A DNA stretch of 27,019 nucleotides from Lachnospiraceae bacterium (GTDB lineage: Bacteria > Bacillota > Clostridia > Lachnospirales > Lachnospiraceae). The position numbers and the translations under genes were made by a program. The notes beneath the pieces are model-generated. The model worked only from the letters and a program-made list of their open reading frames with translations. It had not been told where the DNA came from and did no database searches. Shown one piece after another: positions 1 to 8,039 of the stretch. The first letter of the stretch is position 1; every line of letters begins with the position of its first letter. The stretch spans positions 1 through 27,019 of the forward strand of contig JAEDFR010000025.1 of NCBI GenBank assembly GCA_016297945.1, written 5' to 3'.

Positions 1-146
1 GGAGCAATTCGTATTATCATAAAAAGGAAAGAAGGCGAAGTTCGAAAGGACGGAATTCGAATTTTTGTAGAATTGCGAGAGTGAGAAGCACGGAGCAATT
101 CGTATTATCATAAAAAGGAAAGAAGGCGAAGTTCGAAAGGACGGAA
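1..146. repeat. Two copies of a 55-bp direct repeat
   Basis: Positions 1-55 and 92-146 are identical by eye, giving a period of 91 bp. Each unit starts GGAGCAATTCG and ends AAAGGACGGAA. The 36-bp spacer (56-91) differs from the repeat, although it carries related AATTCG/GAATTG words. The first copy starts at the window edge, so the array may extend further upstream. The second copy ends 33 bp before the start of the small gene at 180, so the repeats make up its upstream region. No promoter could be assigned confidently inside the unit, and no protein is encoded across both copies. Confidence 0.9.
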
Positions 147-179
147 ATAAAGATAAAACATTTAAAGGAGGAAAAAACA

Positions 180-401
180 ATGAGAGAAAAGATGGAATTT
201 GTAGAAGATTTTTTTGCAGAGGACAGAGAAATCACCGTAGTGGAGTTTTTTCTGGCTTTGCTGGTAGCTTTTTTATTTGGTATGGTGTGGGGAATGTTTT
301 TATCTCCCAAAGGAACCCGAGTGATTGGAAGCAATAACGGGAATAATAATGCCGGATATATTAGTGATCGTGGTGACGATGATGAGGATGAAGAAGAGTA
401 A
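180..401 (+). CDS. Small single-pass membrane protein with acidic tail, unknown function
   Basis: This is a 73-aa protein preceded by a very good ribosome binding site, AAAGGAGG at 164-171. It has a short charged N-terminus, one hydrophobic segment at roughly residues 19-41 that ends in GMFLSPKG, then an Asn/Gly-rich linker and a strongly acidic C-terminus (Asp/Glu run ending at residue 73). The lysine and arginine just after the hydrophobic stretch suggest that the acidic tail lies on the cytoplasmic side, which is an inference. No catalytic motif or recognised family is visible. The gene lies about 100 bp before thrS, in the same direction, and may be cotranscribed or independent. The strong ribosome binding site and membrane-protein composition support it as a real gene. 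Confidence 0.7.
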   Translation: MREKMEFVEDFFAEDREITVVEFFLALLVAFLFGMVWGMFLSPKGTRVIGSNNGNNNAGYISDRGDDDEDEEE

Positions 402-500
402 TTTATAAATTACATTTGTTGAATTAAATGAATGCATTTCGTTTGTGGAGTAAAAATTTATAAAAATAGATGTAATATGCAGAATAGGAAGGTAATAAAA

Positions 501-2468
501 ATGATTATCACATTAAAAGACGGAAGCAGTAAAGAATATGCTGAGGCAATGAGCGTATATGACATTGCAAAAGATATCAGCGAAGGACTTGCACGTGTTG
601 CATGTGCGGGTGAAGTGGATGGAGAAATTGTTGATTTAAGAACGGTTTTGGACAAGGATTGTACATTGAATATTGTAACGGCCAAAGATCCTGCCGGTCT
701 GCGGGTCGTTCGTCACACAGCATCCCATGTCATGGCGGAAGCAGTCAAGAGACTTTTCCCCAATGCAAAGGTTGCAATCGGACCTGCCATTGACGAAGGT
801 TTTTATTATGATTTTGATGCAGAACCTTTCTCCAGAGAAGATCTTGATAACATTGAAAAGGAAATGAAAAAGATCATTAAAGAAGGAAATAAACTGGAGC
901 GTTTTACTCTTCCCAGAGAAGAAGCAATCAAATTCATGGAAGAAAAAGAAGAGCCTTATAAGGTTGAACTGATTAAAGATCTTCCTGAAGATGCTGAAAT
1001 TTCATTTTATGATCAGGGTGGATTTGTAGACCTTTGTGCAGGTCCTCATCTGATGAACACAAAAGGAATCAAAGCTTATAAATTGATTTCTTCTTCCATG
1101 GCTTACTGGAGAGGGGATTCCAATAAAGCACAATTGCAGCGTATTTATGCAACTGCTTTTAATGATAAGGAAGAATTAGCTGCATACCTGGAGCATTTGG
1201 AAGATATCAAAAAACGTGATCACAACAAACTCGGACGTGAGATGAAGCTCTTTACAACCGTAGATGTCATCGGACAGGGACTTCCGCTCTTCACCCCCAA
1301 GGGAACCAAGATGATCATGAAACTGCAGAGATGGATAGAAGATCTGGAAGATAAAGAATGGGGCTATGTGCGTACCAGAACTCCTCTTATGGCAAAATCC
1401 GATCTTTATAAGATTTCCGGTCACTGGGATCATTATATGGATGGCATGTTTATCTTAAATAAAGATGACGATGATAAGGAAACAATGGCGCTTCGTCCCA
1501 TGACATGTCCGTTCCAGTACTATGTTTATATGAACGAGCAGCATTCATATAGGGATCTTCCTTATCGAATGGCAGAAACATCTACTTTGTTCCGTAATGA
1601 AGATTCCGGAGAAATGCATGGTCTTACTCGTGTCCGCCAGTTTACGATTACAGAAGCGCATATTATTTTAAGACCCGATCAGGCAGAAGAAGAGTTGACC
1701 AGATGTACGGAGCTTTGTAATTATGTTATGAAGACACTTGGTATTGACGGAGATGTTACCTACCGCTTATCCAAATGGGATCCTGCCAATACAGAAAAAT
1801 ATCTCGGTGATGAAGAATATTGGAACAGCACACAGCAGTATTTAAGAGATGTTATGGATAAAAACAACATCCCTTATACGGAAGCTGACGGAGAAGCTGC
1901 GTTCTATGGTCCTAAGATTGATATCCAGGCTAAGAATGTATACGGAAAAGAAGATACTATGGTTACCATCCAGTTAGACTGTGCTTCCGCAGAAAAATTC
2001 GGTATGTACTACATCGATGAAAAGGGAGAAAAGGTTCGTCCATGGATTATCCACAGAACTTCCATGGGATGTTATGAAAGAACTCTTGCATGGCTGATTG
2101 AGCATTACGCAGGCAAATTCCCGACATGGTTATGTCCGGAGCAGGTACGTATTCTCCCGATTTCTGAGAAATATTCAGACTATGCGGAAGAGGTTCGTAA
2201 AGAGCTTGCAAAAAATGACATTGATGTTACAGTTGATCATCGTTCCGAAAAGATTGGTTACAAGATCCGCGAAGCCAGAATGGATAAACTTCCTTATATG
2301 CTGGTTGTCGGAGAACAGGAACAGGCAGATGGTCTGGTATCAGTCAGAAGCCGTTTCGAAGGAAATGAAGGACAAAAACCGCTCGCAGATTTCATTGAAC
2401 AGATTTGTAAAGAAATCCGTACAAAGGAAATTCGTGTAGAATTGCCGGAAGAAGAAAAGAAACGATAA
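501..2468 (+). CDS. thrS: Threonyl-tRNA synthetase
   Basis: This class II synthetase charges tRNA-Thr with threonine in the cytoplasm. The start at 501 is chosen because AGGAAGG (486-492) lies just upstream and the TGS domain begins at once (MIITLKDGS); an in-frame ATG at 432 has no comparable site. The protein is 655 aa, close to the usual 640. Domains in order are TGS (about 1-62), the editing domain with HTASH at 72-76 and the VDLCAGPH motif, the catalytic core (about 245-545) and the C-terminal anticodon-binding domain. The three zinc ligands are retained: Cys336, His387 and His518. The active site differs from the E. coli form: MNCPGH is MTCPFQ, FTQDDAH is FTITEAH, and the Ser near the end of the core is Cys (MGCYER). 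No T-box leader is visible in the 99 bp upstream. Function is near certain; the subfamily is divergent. Confidence 0.96.
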   Translation: MIITLKDGSSKEYAEAMSVYDIAKDISEGLARVACAGEVDGEIVDLRTVLDKDCTLNIVTAKDPAGLRVVRHTASHVMAEAVKRLFPNAKVAIGPAIDEGFYYDFDAEPFSREDLDNIEKEMKKIIKEGNKLERFTLPREEAIKFMEEKEEPYKVELIKDLPEDAEISFYDQGGFVDLCAGPHLMNTKGIKAYKLISSSMAYWRGDSNKAQLQRIYATAFNDKEELAAYLEHLEDIKKRDHNKLGREMKLFTTVDVIGQGLPLFTPKGTKMIMKLQRWIEDLEDKEWGYVRTRTPLMAKSDLYKISGHWDHYMDGMFILNKDDDDKETMALRPMTCPFQYYVYMNEQHSYRDLPYRMAETSTLFRNEDSGEMHGLTRVRQFTITEAHIILRPDQAEEELTRCTELCNYVMKTLGIDGDVTYRLSKWDPANTEKYLGDEEYWNSTQQYLRDVMDKNNIPYTEADGEAAFYGPKIDIQAKNVYGKEDTMVTIQLDCASAEKFGMYYIDEKGEKVRPWIIHRTSMGCYERTLAWLIEHYAGKFPTWLCPEQVRILPISEKYSDYAEEVRKELAKNDIDVTVDHRSEKIGYKIREARMDKLPYMLVVGEQEQADGLVSVRSRFEGNEGQKPLADFIEQICKEIRTKEIRVELPEEEKKR

Positions 2469-2504
2469 AGCATCAATAATATTGGCTGAAAGGAGTATGA
2501 CCGA

Positions 2505-3890
2505 ATGAGTGAAAAAAATGAAATGCTGGTAGTAGAAGATTTAGGTGAAATCAAAAAAGATGTAGACCTATTGGAAAAAGAGTTGTTAAAGAACCACCAT
2601 ATCGACCAAAACCTTTATATTGAATACGATGTAAAGCGTGGATTACGTGATTCGGCAGGAAAGGGTGTTTTAACCGGACTTACGGAAATTTCAGATGTTT
2701 GTGCTTACGATCTGGTAAACGGACGTTCCATTCCTGCAGAAGGAAGCCTGTTTTATCAGGGGGTTAACGTTCAGGATTTAGTAAAGGGATTAAAAGGAAG
2801 GCGTTTTGGTTTTGAGGAAGCATCTTATTTGTTGATGTTTGGTAATTTGCCAAATAAGGAGCAACTGGATCGCTACTTAAAGGTCTGTGAAGAATTCCAG
2901 ACCTTGAGCGGACGTTTTGTTCGTGATGTGGTTATGAAAGCTTCCAATGCAAATATCATGAATGCAATGCAGCGTTGTGTCCTGACGCTTTATACTTATG
3001 ATGATTTGCCGGATGATATTTCATCACAAAACGTACTTCGTCAGTCTTTGGAGCTTATCAATAAACTTCCTTTGATTGCGGTATATTCTTATCATTCATA
3101 TATGCATTTTAGAAAAGATGCAACACTGATGATCCGCAATCCCAAAAGAGGATTATCCATGGCAGAAAACATCCTTCTGATGCTTCGTGATGACGGACAG
3201 TATACCGAGTTAGAAGCGAAGGTTCTTGACATTGCACTTGTTTTGCATGCAGAGCATGGTGGAGGTAATAACTCGACCTTTACCACTCACGTTGTTACTT
3301 CGTCAGGAACCGATACATATTCTTCCATGGCAGCATCCATTGGTTCCTTAAAAGGACCCCGCCATGGTGGTGCTAACTTAAAAGTTCAGAATATGTTTAC
3401 GGATATCAAAGCAAATATCAAGGATTGGACCAACGAAAAAGAGATTGAAGATTATCTGATTAAGATCCTGGATAAAAAAGCATTTGATCGCAGCGGTTTG
3501 ATTTATGGTATGGGTCATGCGGTTTATACCTTATCTGACCCTCGTGAAATCATCTTAAAAGATTTTGCAAAGAAGTTAGCAGAAGAAAAGGGCATGATGG
3601 AAGAATTTGCACTGTACGAAACTGTAGAAAATATCGCAGGCCGTCTCATTATGGAGAGAAGAAAGCTTTTCAAAAATGTCTGCGCCAATGTTGACTTCTA
3701 CAGTGGCTTTGTATATTCCATGCTTCGTATTCCGGAGGAATTGTTTACTCCTATTTTTGCGATTGCAAGAACCCCCGGCTGGTGTGCGCACCGTTTGGAA
3801 GAATTAATCAATGCCAATAAAATTATCCGTCCTGCTTACAAATATGTCGGTGAGCATATTGATTATCAGGCAATGGACGACAGAAAATAA
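2505..3890 (+). CDS. gltA: Citrate synthase (type II-like, Firmicutes form)
   Basis: Condenses acetyl-CoA with oxaloacetate to give citrate. The start is set by AAAGGAG at 2489-2495. At 461 aa it is slightly longer than the usual 370-430 because of an N-terminal extension of about 40 residues. Catalytic residues are in place: His248 in HAEHGGGNNST, His287 in GPRHGGAN and Asp345 in the GMGHAVYTLSDPR motif. It follows thrS by 36 bp and precedes a complete 2-oxoacid:ferredoxin oxidoreductase, so acetyl-CoA supply and use appear co-expressed. Aconitase and isocitrate dehydrogenase are not in the window. In an anaerobe the likely role is the oxidative route to 2-oxoglutarate and glutamate, which is an inference. 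A 2-methylcitrate synthase activity cannot be excluded from sequence alone. Confidence 0.92.
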   Translation: MSEKNEMLVVEDLGEIKKDVDLLEKELLKNHHIDQNLYIEYDVKRGLRDSAGKGVLTGLTEISDVCAYDLVNGRSIPAEGSLFYQGVNVQDLVKGLKGRRFGFEEASYLLMFGNLPNKEQLDRYLKVCEEFQTLSGRFVRDVVMKASNANIMNAMQRCVLTLYTYDDLPDDISSQNVLRQSLELINKLPLIAVYSYHSYMHFRKDATLMIRNPKRGLSMAENILLMLRDDGQYTELEAKVLDIALVLHAEHGGGNNSTFTTHVVTSSGTDTYSSMAASIGSLKGPRHGGANLKVQNMFTDIKANIKDWTNEKEIEDYLIKILDKKAFDRSGLIYGMGHAVYTLSDPREIILKDFAKKLAEEKGMMEEFALYETVENIAGRLIMERRKLFKNVCANVDFYSGFVYSMLRIPEELFTPIFAIARTPGWCAHRLEELINANKIIRPAYKYVGEHIDYQAMDDRK

Positions 3891-3926
3891 CACAAGAAAA
3901 GACCTACAAAGGAAATGGGAAAGAAT

Positions 3927-4502
3927 ATGAATAATATGATTGAGATTCGCTGGCACGGGCGTGGAGGCCAGGGAGCAAAGACTGCAAGTCAGCTTTTGGC
4001 TGATGCGGCATTTATGTCCGGAAAGTACATACAATCGTTCCCGGAATACGGTCCGGAACGTTCGGGTGCACCGATTACAGCTTATAACCGCATTTCTGAT
4101 GAGAGATGCTCGATTCATTCCAATATTTACGAACCGGATTATGTCGTTGTTGTGGATGAAACATTATTAGAGAGTGTTGATGTTACCGCAGGTTTGAAAA
4201 AAGAAGGTGCCATTGTCATCAATTCTTCCAGACCGGCAGCTAAGTTGCGCCCTTTGTTACGTGGTTATGAGGGACGCGTTTTTACCATTGATGCAGGTAA
4301 GATTTCGAAAAAGCATTTGGGAGCATATTTTCCCAATACGCCGATGCTTGCCGCAATAGTGGAGGTCAGTAAATGTGTGGAAAAGGAAGCCTTTTTAAAG
4401 GATATGGAAACTTCCTATCGTCATAAATTTGCAAAGAAACCGCAGGTAGTTGAGGGTAACTTAAACTGTCTTGCCGAAGCGATGGAGGAGGTTAAAGAAT
4501 AA
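3927..4502 (+). CDS. porC: 2-oxoacid:ferredoxin oxidoreductase, gamma subunit
   Basis: This is the gamma subunit of the four-subunit pyruvate/2-oxoacid ferredoxin oxidoreductase. The N-terminal signature IEIRWHGRGGQGAKTA followed by FPEYGPERSGAP is diagnostic of the family. The start is uncertain: ATG codons at 3915, 3927 and 3936 are in frame. GGAAATGGGAAAG at 3911-3923 sits too close to 3915, so 3927 (191 aa) or 3936 is preferred; family members usually begin within a few residues of IEIRWHG. Its TAA stop overlaps the ATG of the next gene (TAATG at 4500-4504), indicating translational coupling with the delta subunit. The gene order gamma-delta-alpha-beta is the same as in classical archaeal and Thermotoga porCDAB clusters. 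Confidence 0.93.
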   Translation: MNNMIEIRWHGRGGQGAKTASQLLADAAFMSGKYIQSFPEYGPERSGAPITAYNRISDERCSIHSNIYEPDYVVVVDETLLESVDVTAGLKKEGAIVINSSRPAAKLRPLLRGYEGRVFTIDAGKISKKHLGAYFPNTPMLAAIVEVSKCVEKEAFLKDMETSYRHKFAKKPQVVEGNLNCLAEAMEEVKE

Positions 4503-4804
4503 TGAGTAAAAAGGCAGCAGAAATCAATGAACAAATTCCCTGGCAGGAACTGACCACAGGATGTGAAATCTATGAGCCGGGCACATCTCGCCTGACCATG
4601 ACCGGTGAGTGGCGCTCCAAAGTACCGGTGCTTCATAAGGAAAAATGTAAACAGTGTCTTCTTTGTGCACCTTTCTGTCCGGATTCATCCATTCCGGTTA
4701 AGGATGGAAAAAGGGAAGATTTTGATTATGATCATTGCAAAGGCTGCGGCATATGTGTGACGGTATGCCCATTTGATGCAATTGAATGGAAGGAGGTTCA
4801 CTAA
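4502..4804 (+). CDS. porD: 2-oxoacid:ferredoxin oxidoreductase, delta (ferredoxin-like) subunit
   Basis: A 100-aa iron-sulfur subunit that carries electrons from the TPP site to external ferredoxin. Two 4Fe-4S motifs are visible, CKQCLLCAPFCP and CKGCGICVTVCP, giving eight cluster cysteines. The ribosome binding site GGAGGAGG (4483-4490 region) lies inside the 3' end of the gamma gene, and the start codon overlaps its stop. The N-terminal part (about residues 1-40) resembles the usual PorD leader that docks to the complex, ending in a TGEWRSKVPV segment typical of PorD. The stop lies two bases before the proposed GTG start of the alpha gene. Confidence 0.95.
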   Translation: MSKKAAEINEQIPWQELTTGCEIYEPGTSRLTMTGEWRSKVPVLHKEKCKQCLLCAPFCPDSSIPVKDGKREDFDYDHCKGCGICVTVCPFDAIEWKEVH

Positions 4805-4806
4805 TC

Positions 4807-6006
4807 GTGAGTATCAAAGACAGATTATCCGGAAACGAAGCGATTGCAACTGCAATGCGCCAGATCAATCCCGACGTATTTGCCATGTTTCCGATTACTC
4901 CTTCTACGGAAATTCCGCAGTTTTATGCGCAGTATGTTGCTGATGGTAAAGTGGATACAGAATTTATCTGTGTGGAAAGTGAACATTCCGCCCTGTCAGC
5001 CTGTGCCGGTGCTGAAGCTGCCGGTTGTCGTGCGGTAACTGCAACATCCTCAGCGGGACTTTCTTATATGAATGAGATGCTGTATGTCGTTGCATCCAGC
5101 CGTCTGCCGCTTGTGTTAGCAGTGTCTAACCGTGCCCTGACAGGCCCGATTAACATCAATCATGACTATTCCGATTCCATGGCAGAGCGTGATTCCGGTT
5201 TTATCCAGCTTTATGCGGAAAACAATCAGGAAGCATATGATAATTATTTACAGGCTCACCGGATTGCAGAGCATCCCGATGTCAGATTACCGCTCATGGT
5301 ATGTGAAGATGGTTTTATCACCTCACATGCATTGGAAAATATTGAATTGGAAGAGGATGAGGCTGTCAAAGATTTTGTTGGAGAGTATCATCCTGAAAAC
5401 TATTTATTAAAGAGTGAAAATCCTCTGGCTGTCGGACCTTACGGCGTATCCGGCTATTACATGGAGGCGCGTGTGGCTCAGGCAGAAGCTATGAAAAATG
5501 CCAAGAAAGTGATTTTGGAAGTTGCGGCTGATTTTGAAAAAAGATTTGGTCGTCACTACGAATTTTTTGAAAGCTATCGCATGGAAGATGCAGAGCTTGC
5601 CATTGTTCTTATGGGATCTTCTGCAGGCACCGCAAAGGTTGCAGTTGATGAGCTTCGGGCAGAAGGTGTAAAAGCCGGATTAATCAAAGTCCGTGTATTT
5701 CGACCGTTCCCCGGTGAGGAAATCGTGGAAGCACTGAAAAACTGCAAGGCAGTTGCCGTACTGGATAAGAGCGAAGGATTTAGTGCAAACGGCGGTCCGT
5801 TATTTGCAGAAACCGCTTCTGCAGCCATCAATTTAGAAAAGCGTCCGAAGATGATTGATATTGTATACGGTTTGGGGGGCAGGGATTTTACCGTCGCTCA
5901 TGCCAAAAGAGTATTTGCAAGACTTGCCAAAATCGTAGAAACCGGAGAAACCGGCCCTATTTATTCTCATATGGGTCAGCGTGATCTCAGAAAAGAGGTG
6001 CAGTAA
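4807..6006 (+). CDS. porA: 2-oxoacid:ferredoxin oxidoreductase, alpha subunit
   Basis: The alpha subunit carries the pyrimidine-binding and substrate-facing domains of the ferredoxin-linked 2-oxoacid oxidoreductase. A GTG at 4807 is preferred over an in-frame ATG at 4786, because AAGGAGGT (4790-4797) gives proper spacing and family proteins begin with a short leader before GNEAIATAM. This makes a 399-aa protein. Family motifs include FPITPSTEIPQF, the VESEHSALSACAGAEAAG segment, TSSAGLSYMNEM and ALTGPININHDYSDSM followed by RDSGFIQLYAEN. The central motif closely resembles pyruvate and 2-oxoisovalerate oxidoreductases; pyruvate is favoured by the adjacent citrate synthase, but substrate cannot be settled by eye. 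The stop is one base from the start of porB. Confidence 0.93.
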   Translation: MSIKDRLSGNEAIATAMRQINPDVFAMFPITPSTEIPQFYAQYVADGKVDTEFICVESEHSALSACAGAEAAGCRAVTATSSAGLSYMNEMLYVVASSRLPLVLAVSNRALTGPININHDYSDSMAERDSGFIQLYAENNQEAYDNYLQAHRIAEHPDVRLPLMVCEDGFITSHALENIELEEDEAVKDFVGEYHPENYLLKSENPLAVGPYGVSGYYMEARVAQAEAMKNAKKVILEVAADFEKRFGRHYEFFESYRMEDAELAIVLMGSSAGTAKVAVDELRAEGVKAGLIKVRVFRPFPGEEIVEALKNCKAVAVLDKSEGFSANGGPLFAETASAAINLEKRPKMIDIVYGLGGRDFTVAHAKRVFARLAKIVETGETGPIYSHMGQRDLRKEVQ

Positions 6007-6007
6007 G

Positions 6008-6937
6008 ATGGCCTATAATTTAAAAGAACAATTAAACAAACCGGAGCGTTTTGAAGCAGGACACAGACTTTGTGCCGGATGTGGTGCGGGTATTGTCTGC
6101 CGTGCCATGATGCGTGCATTAGAGCCGGAAGATAAGGCTGTCATCTGCAATGCGACCGGATGTCTGGAGGTTTCTTCGTTCCAATATCCTTACACCGCAT
6201 GGCATGATTCTTACATTCATACCGCATTTGAAAATGCTACGGCAACCGCTTCCGGAGTAGAAGCTGCGTACAACGTGATGAAACGCCGTGGAAAAATAAA
6301 AGACACCTTTAAAATCTTAGCTATCGGCGGAGACGGCGGTACCTATGATATCGGCTTTCAGTCTTTATCCGGAGCCTTGGAGCGCGGTCATGATTTCACG
6401 TATTTTTGTTATGACAATGAAGCTTATATGAATACCGGTACACAGAGATCTTCTGCAACACCTCGCTTTGCCAATGCAACAACGACACCTTCCGGTGTGG
6501 AGTCCGTTGGTAAAAAGCAGACCCAGAAGGATCTGACACAGATTGTTGTGGCTCATGGAGCACCTTATGTGGCACAGACGACTTTAATCGGCACCTTAAA
6601 AGATTTTCATGAAAAAGCGCACAAAGCAATTTATACAGAAGGGCCTACTTTTGTCAATGTTTTGACACCCTGTCCGAGAGGATGGCAGTATCCGGCAGAA
6701 TTATTACCGGAAATCTGCAAGATGGCTGTTGAAACCTGCGTATGGCCTTTATATGAAGTAGAAAACGGAGAATATCATTTGAGCTATATGCCCAAACAGA
6801 AACTTCCGGTTGAAGAGTTCATGAAACTGCAGGGCAGATTCCGTCACTGCTTCAAGCCCGGAAATGAATGGACGATTGAAGCAGCGCAGGAATATGTTGA
6901 CAAGCAGTGGGAAGCGTTGTTAGCAAAATGCAACTGA
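6008..6937 (+). CDS. porB: 2-oxoacid:ferredoxin oxidoreductase, beta (TPP-binding) subunit
   Basis: The beta subunit binds thiamine diphosphate and an iron-sulfur cluster. The start at 6008 follows GAGGTG at 5995-6000, which lies in the end of the alpha gene; the product is 309 aa. Visible features are the cluster cysteines in LCAGCGAGIVCRAM and TGCLEVSS, the TPP-binding motif GGDGGTYDIGFQSLSG with the downstream DNEAYMNTGTQRS, and the C-terminal CPRGW motif. It completes the gamma-delta-alpha-beta set (3927-6937), expected to form one cytoplasmic complex that makes acetyl-CoA and reduced ferredoxin. No clear intrinsic terminator is visible in the 90 bp downstream. Confidence 0.95.
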   Translation: MAYNLKEQLNKPERFEAGHRLCAGCGAGIVCRAMMRALEPEDKAVICNATGCLEVSSFQYPYTAWHDSYIHTAFENATATASGVEAAYNVMKRRGKIKDTFKILAIGGDGGTYDIGFQSLSGALERGHDFTYFCYDNEAYMNTGTQRSSATPRFANATTTPSGVESVGKKQTQKDLTQIVVAHGAPYVAQTTLIGTLKDFHEKAHKAIYTEGPTFVNVLTPCPRGWQYPAELLPEICKMAVETCVWPLYEVENGEYHLSYMPKQKLPVEEFMKLQGRFRHCFKPGNEWTIEAAQEYVDKQWEALLAKCN

Positions 6938-7027
6938 TTTGTTTTGGTTGTTTTGCAGATGTGTTTATATATTCTTTCGCAGACGCGCTCTCGCTTGGAT
7001 AAAGACATAAAAAGGGGGTACAGAAAT

Positions 7028-7936
7028 ATGGAAAACAATAATTTATTTACGAATGCGCATATTTTATCGTGGTTGCAGTATTTTGCGCAGAATTCGGATA
7101 TTGACTTAGAACATGTCAAGATTTTGGATATTACCAGAAAAAACAAGAACTTAATTCCGACGGTAGAAGCACATCGTACGGTTTTAGTGTTTACCGAAGC
7201 GGGGCATCCGGATATTTTTTACCGTATGTTTCATGCCGGTTTAGGTGATTGTACGGTTATCTACAATGAAGGAAGCGAACCAACAGGAGAAATCAAACAG
7301 GACAAGGTTTATGACATGATTACCCGCGGTATCAATGCATCTGCAGGCATGTTGATTTTAAATCCGAATGCGCGCAATACCATTAAATTTGGCATGCGCA
7401 ACCGTGATTTTGCATCGGGTTCGGTTCATTATGTCGGTTCGGAAATCCGCAGCATTCTTTTGAGTAAGATGCAGATTAGTGAAGGAAAAAATCTTTGTGT
7501 GATTTCCGGAGAATCCATTGCGGTTGAGGCTGCTATCATGAATGGCGAGGGAACGGTCATTGCGGTGGAATATAACCACAGGGATCGCCAGACCATGGAA
7601 GAAAATGTGGCACAGTTTGGACTAAACAACGTTGTTATTATTGACCATGTGGATGAAGAAAGCATGAAAGACCTTCCCATACCGGATGTTACCATGTTAG
7701 TGGCTTCTGCGAGTATGGAGCAGGAAATGGAATGTCTGTTAAAGCTCAATCCCAATATGGAGTTTGTTATTTATACATTGGATTTTAAGGTTGCGGCAGG
7801 CATGATTGATTTGTGTAAAAAATTTGGTATGAAGGACCCTGATATTATTCAGGTTTGTGTATCCAAATTAAATTCCAAAAATGCTTTTGAAACACAACCG
7901 GCTCCCTGGATTATCACAGGAGTGGCAGAAAGTTAA
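7028..7936 (+). CDS. CbiE/CbiT-like protein, N-terminally shortened and lacking SAM motifs
   Basis: This 302-aa protein starts at 7028 after AAAAAGGGGG (about 7009-7018). By eye it aligns with the bifunctional cobalamin enzyme CbiET/CobL, but only from the middle of CbiE. Residues near ILSWLQYFAQNSDI match the CbiE helix after its GISS motif, VLVFTEAGHPDIFYRM matches the conserved VLTDG region, and the EIRSILLSKMQI segment matches the KREVRALTL linker that opens CbiT. The CbiT-like part retains AVEAAIMNGEGTVIAVEYN and ENVAQFGLNNV. The expected glycine-rich SAM loop (DIGxGSGS) is replaced by CVISGES around residues 157-163, and the N-terminal GxGPG subdomain of CbiE is absent. No cobalamin gene is nearby. 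Methyltransferase activity is therefore doubtful; a regulatory or repurposed role is possible. The family call is from memory of motifs. Confidence 0.6.
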   Translation: MENNNLFTNAHILSWLQYFAQNSDIDLEHVKILDITRKNKNLIPTVEAHRTVLVFTEAGHPDIFYRMFHAGLGDCTVIYNEGSEPTGEIKQDKVYDMITRGINASAGMLILNPNARNTIKFGMRNRDFASGSVHYVGSEIRSILLSKMQISEGKNLCVISGESIAVEAAIMNGEGTVIAVEYNHRDRQTMEENVAQFGLNNVVIIDHVDEESMKDLPIPDVTMLVASASMEQEMECLLKLNPNMEFVIYTLDFKVAAGMIDLCKKFGMKDPDIIQVCVSKLNSKNAFETQPAPWIITGVAES

Positions 7937-7942
7937 AGATGC

Positions 7943-7971
7943 TTTACTTTTTATAAGAATAGTTTTATAAA
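7943..7971 (+). promoter_or_regulatory. Candidate promoter for ddh-potABCD
   Basis: TTTACT (7943-7948) and TATAAA (7966-7971) are separated by 17 bp in the very AT-rich gap between the CbiE/T-like gene and ddh. The predicted start site is about 60 bp before the ddh start codon. The region is so AT-rich that chance matches are likely. Confidence 0.35.
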
Positions 7972-8039
7972 AAATAGTAAAAATAAGATAATATTTTTTT
8001 ATGAACAGACATTGTATATGTACAACAGGAGGAATTATC

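Noticed and set aside
1..146. CRISPR-like repeat array
   Set aside because: Units are 55 bp, only two copies, with no cas genes and no palindromic repeat core.
402..500. Possible T-box leader upstream of thrS
   Set aside because: Only about 100 bp available; no T-box sequence, terminator hairpin or specifier loop is visible.
3520..3545. GHAVY in citrate synthase as an active-site loss
   Set aside because: GHAV also occurs in well-known citrate synthases such as the pig mitochondrial enzyme, and the catalytic Asp of DPR is present.
6944..6973. Promoter TTGGTT-18-TATATT before the CbiE/T-like gene
   Set aside because: Boxes are weak and the region is T-rich; chance occurrence is as likely.
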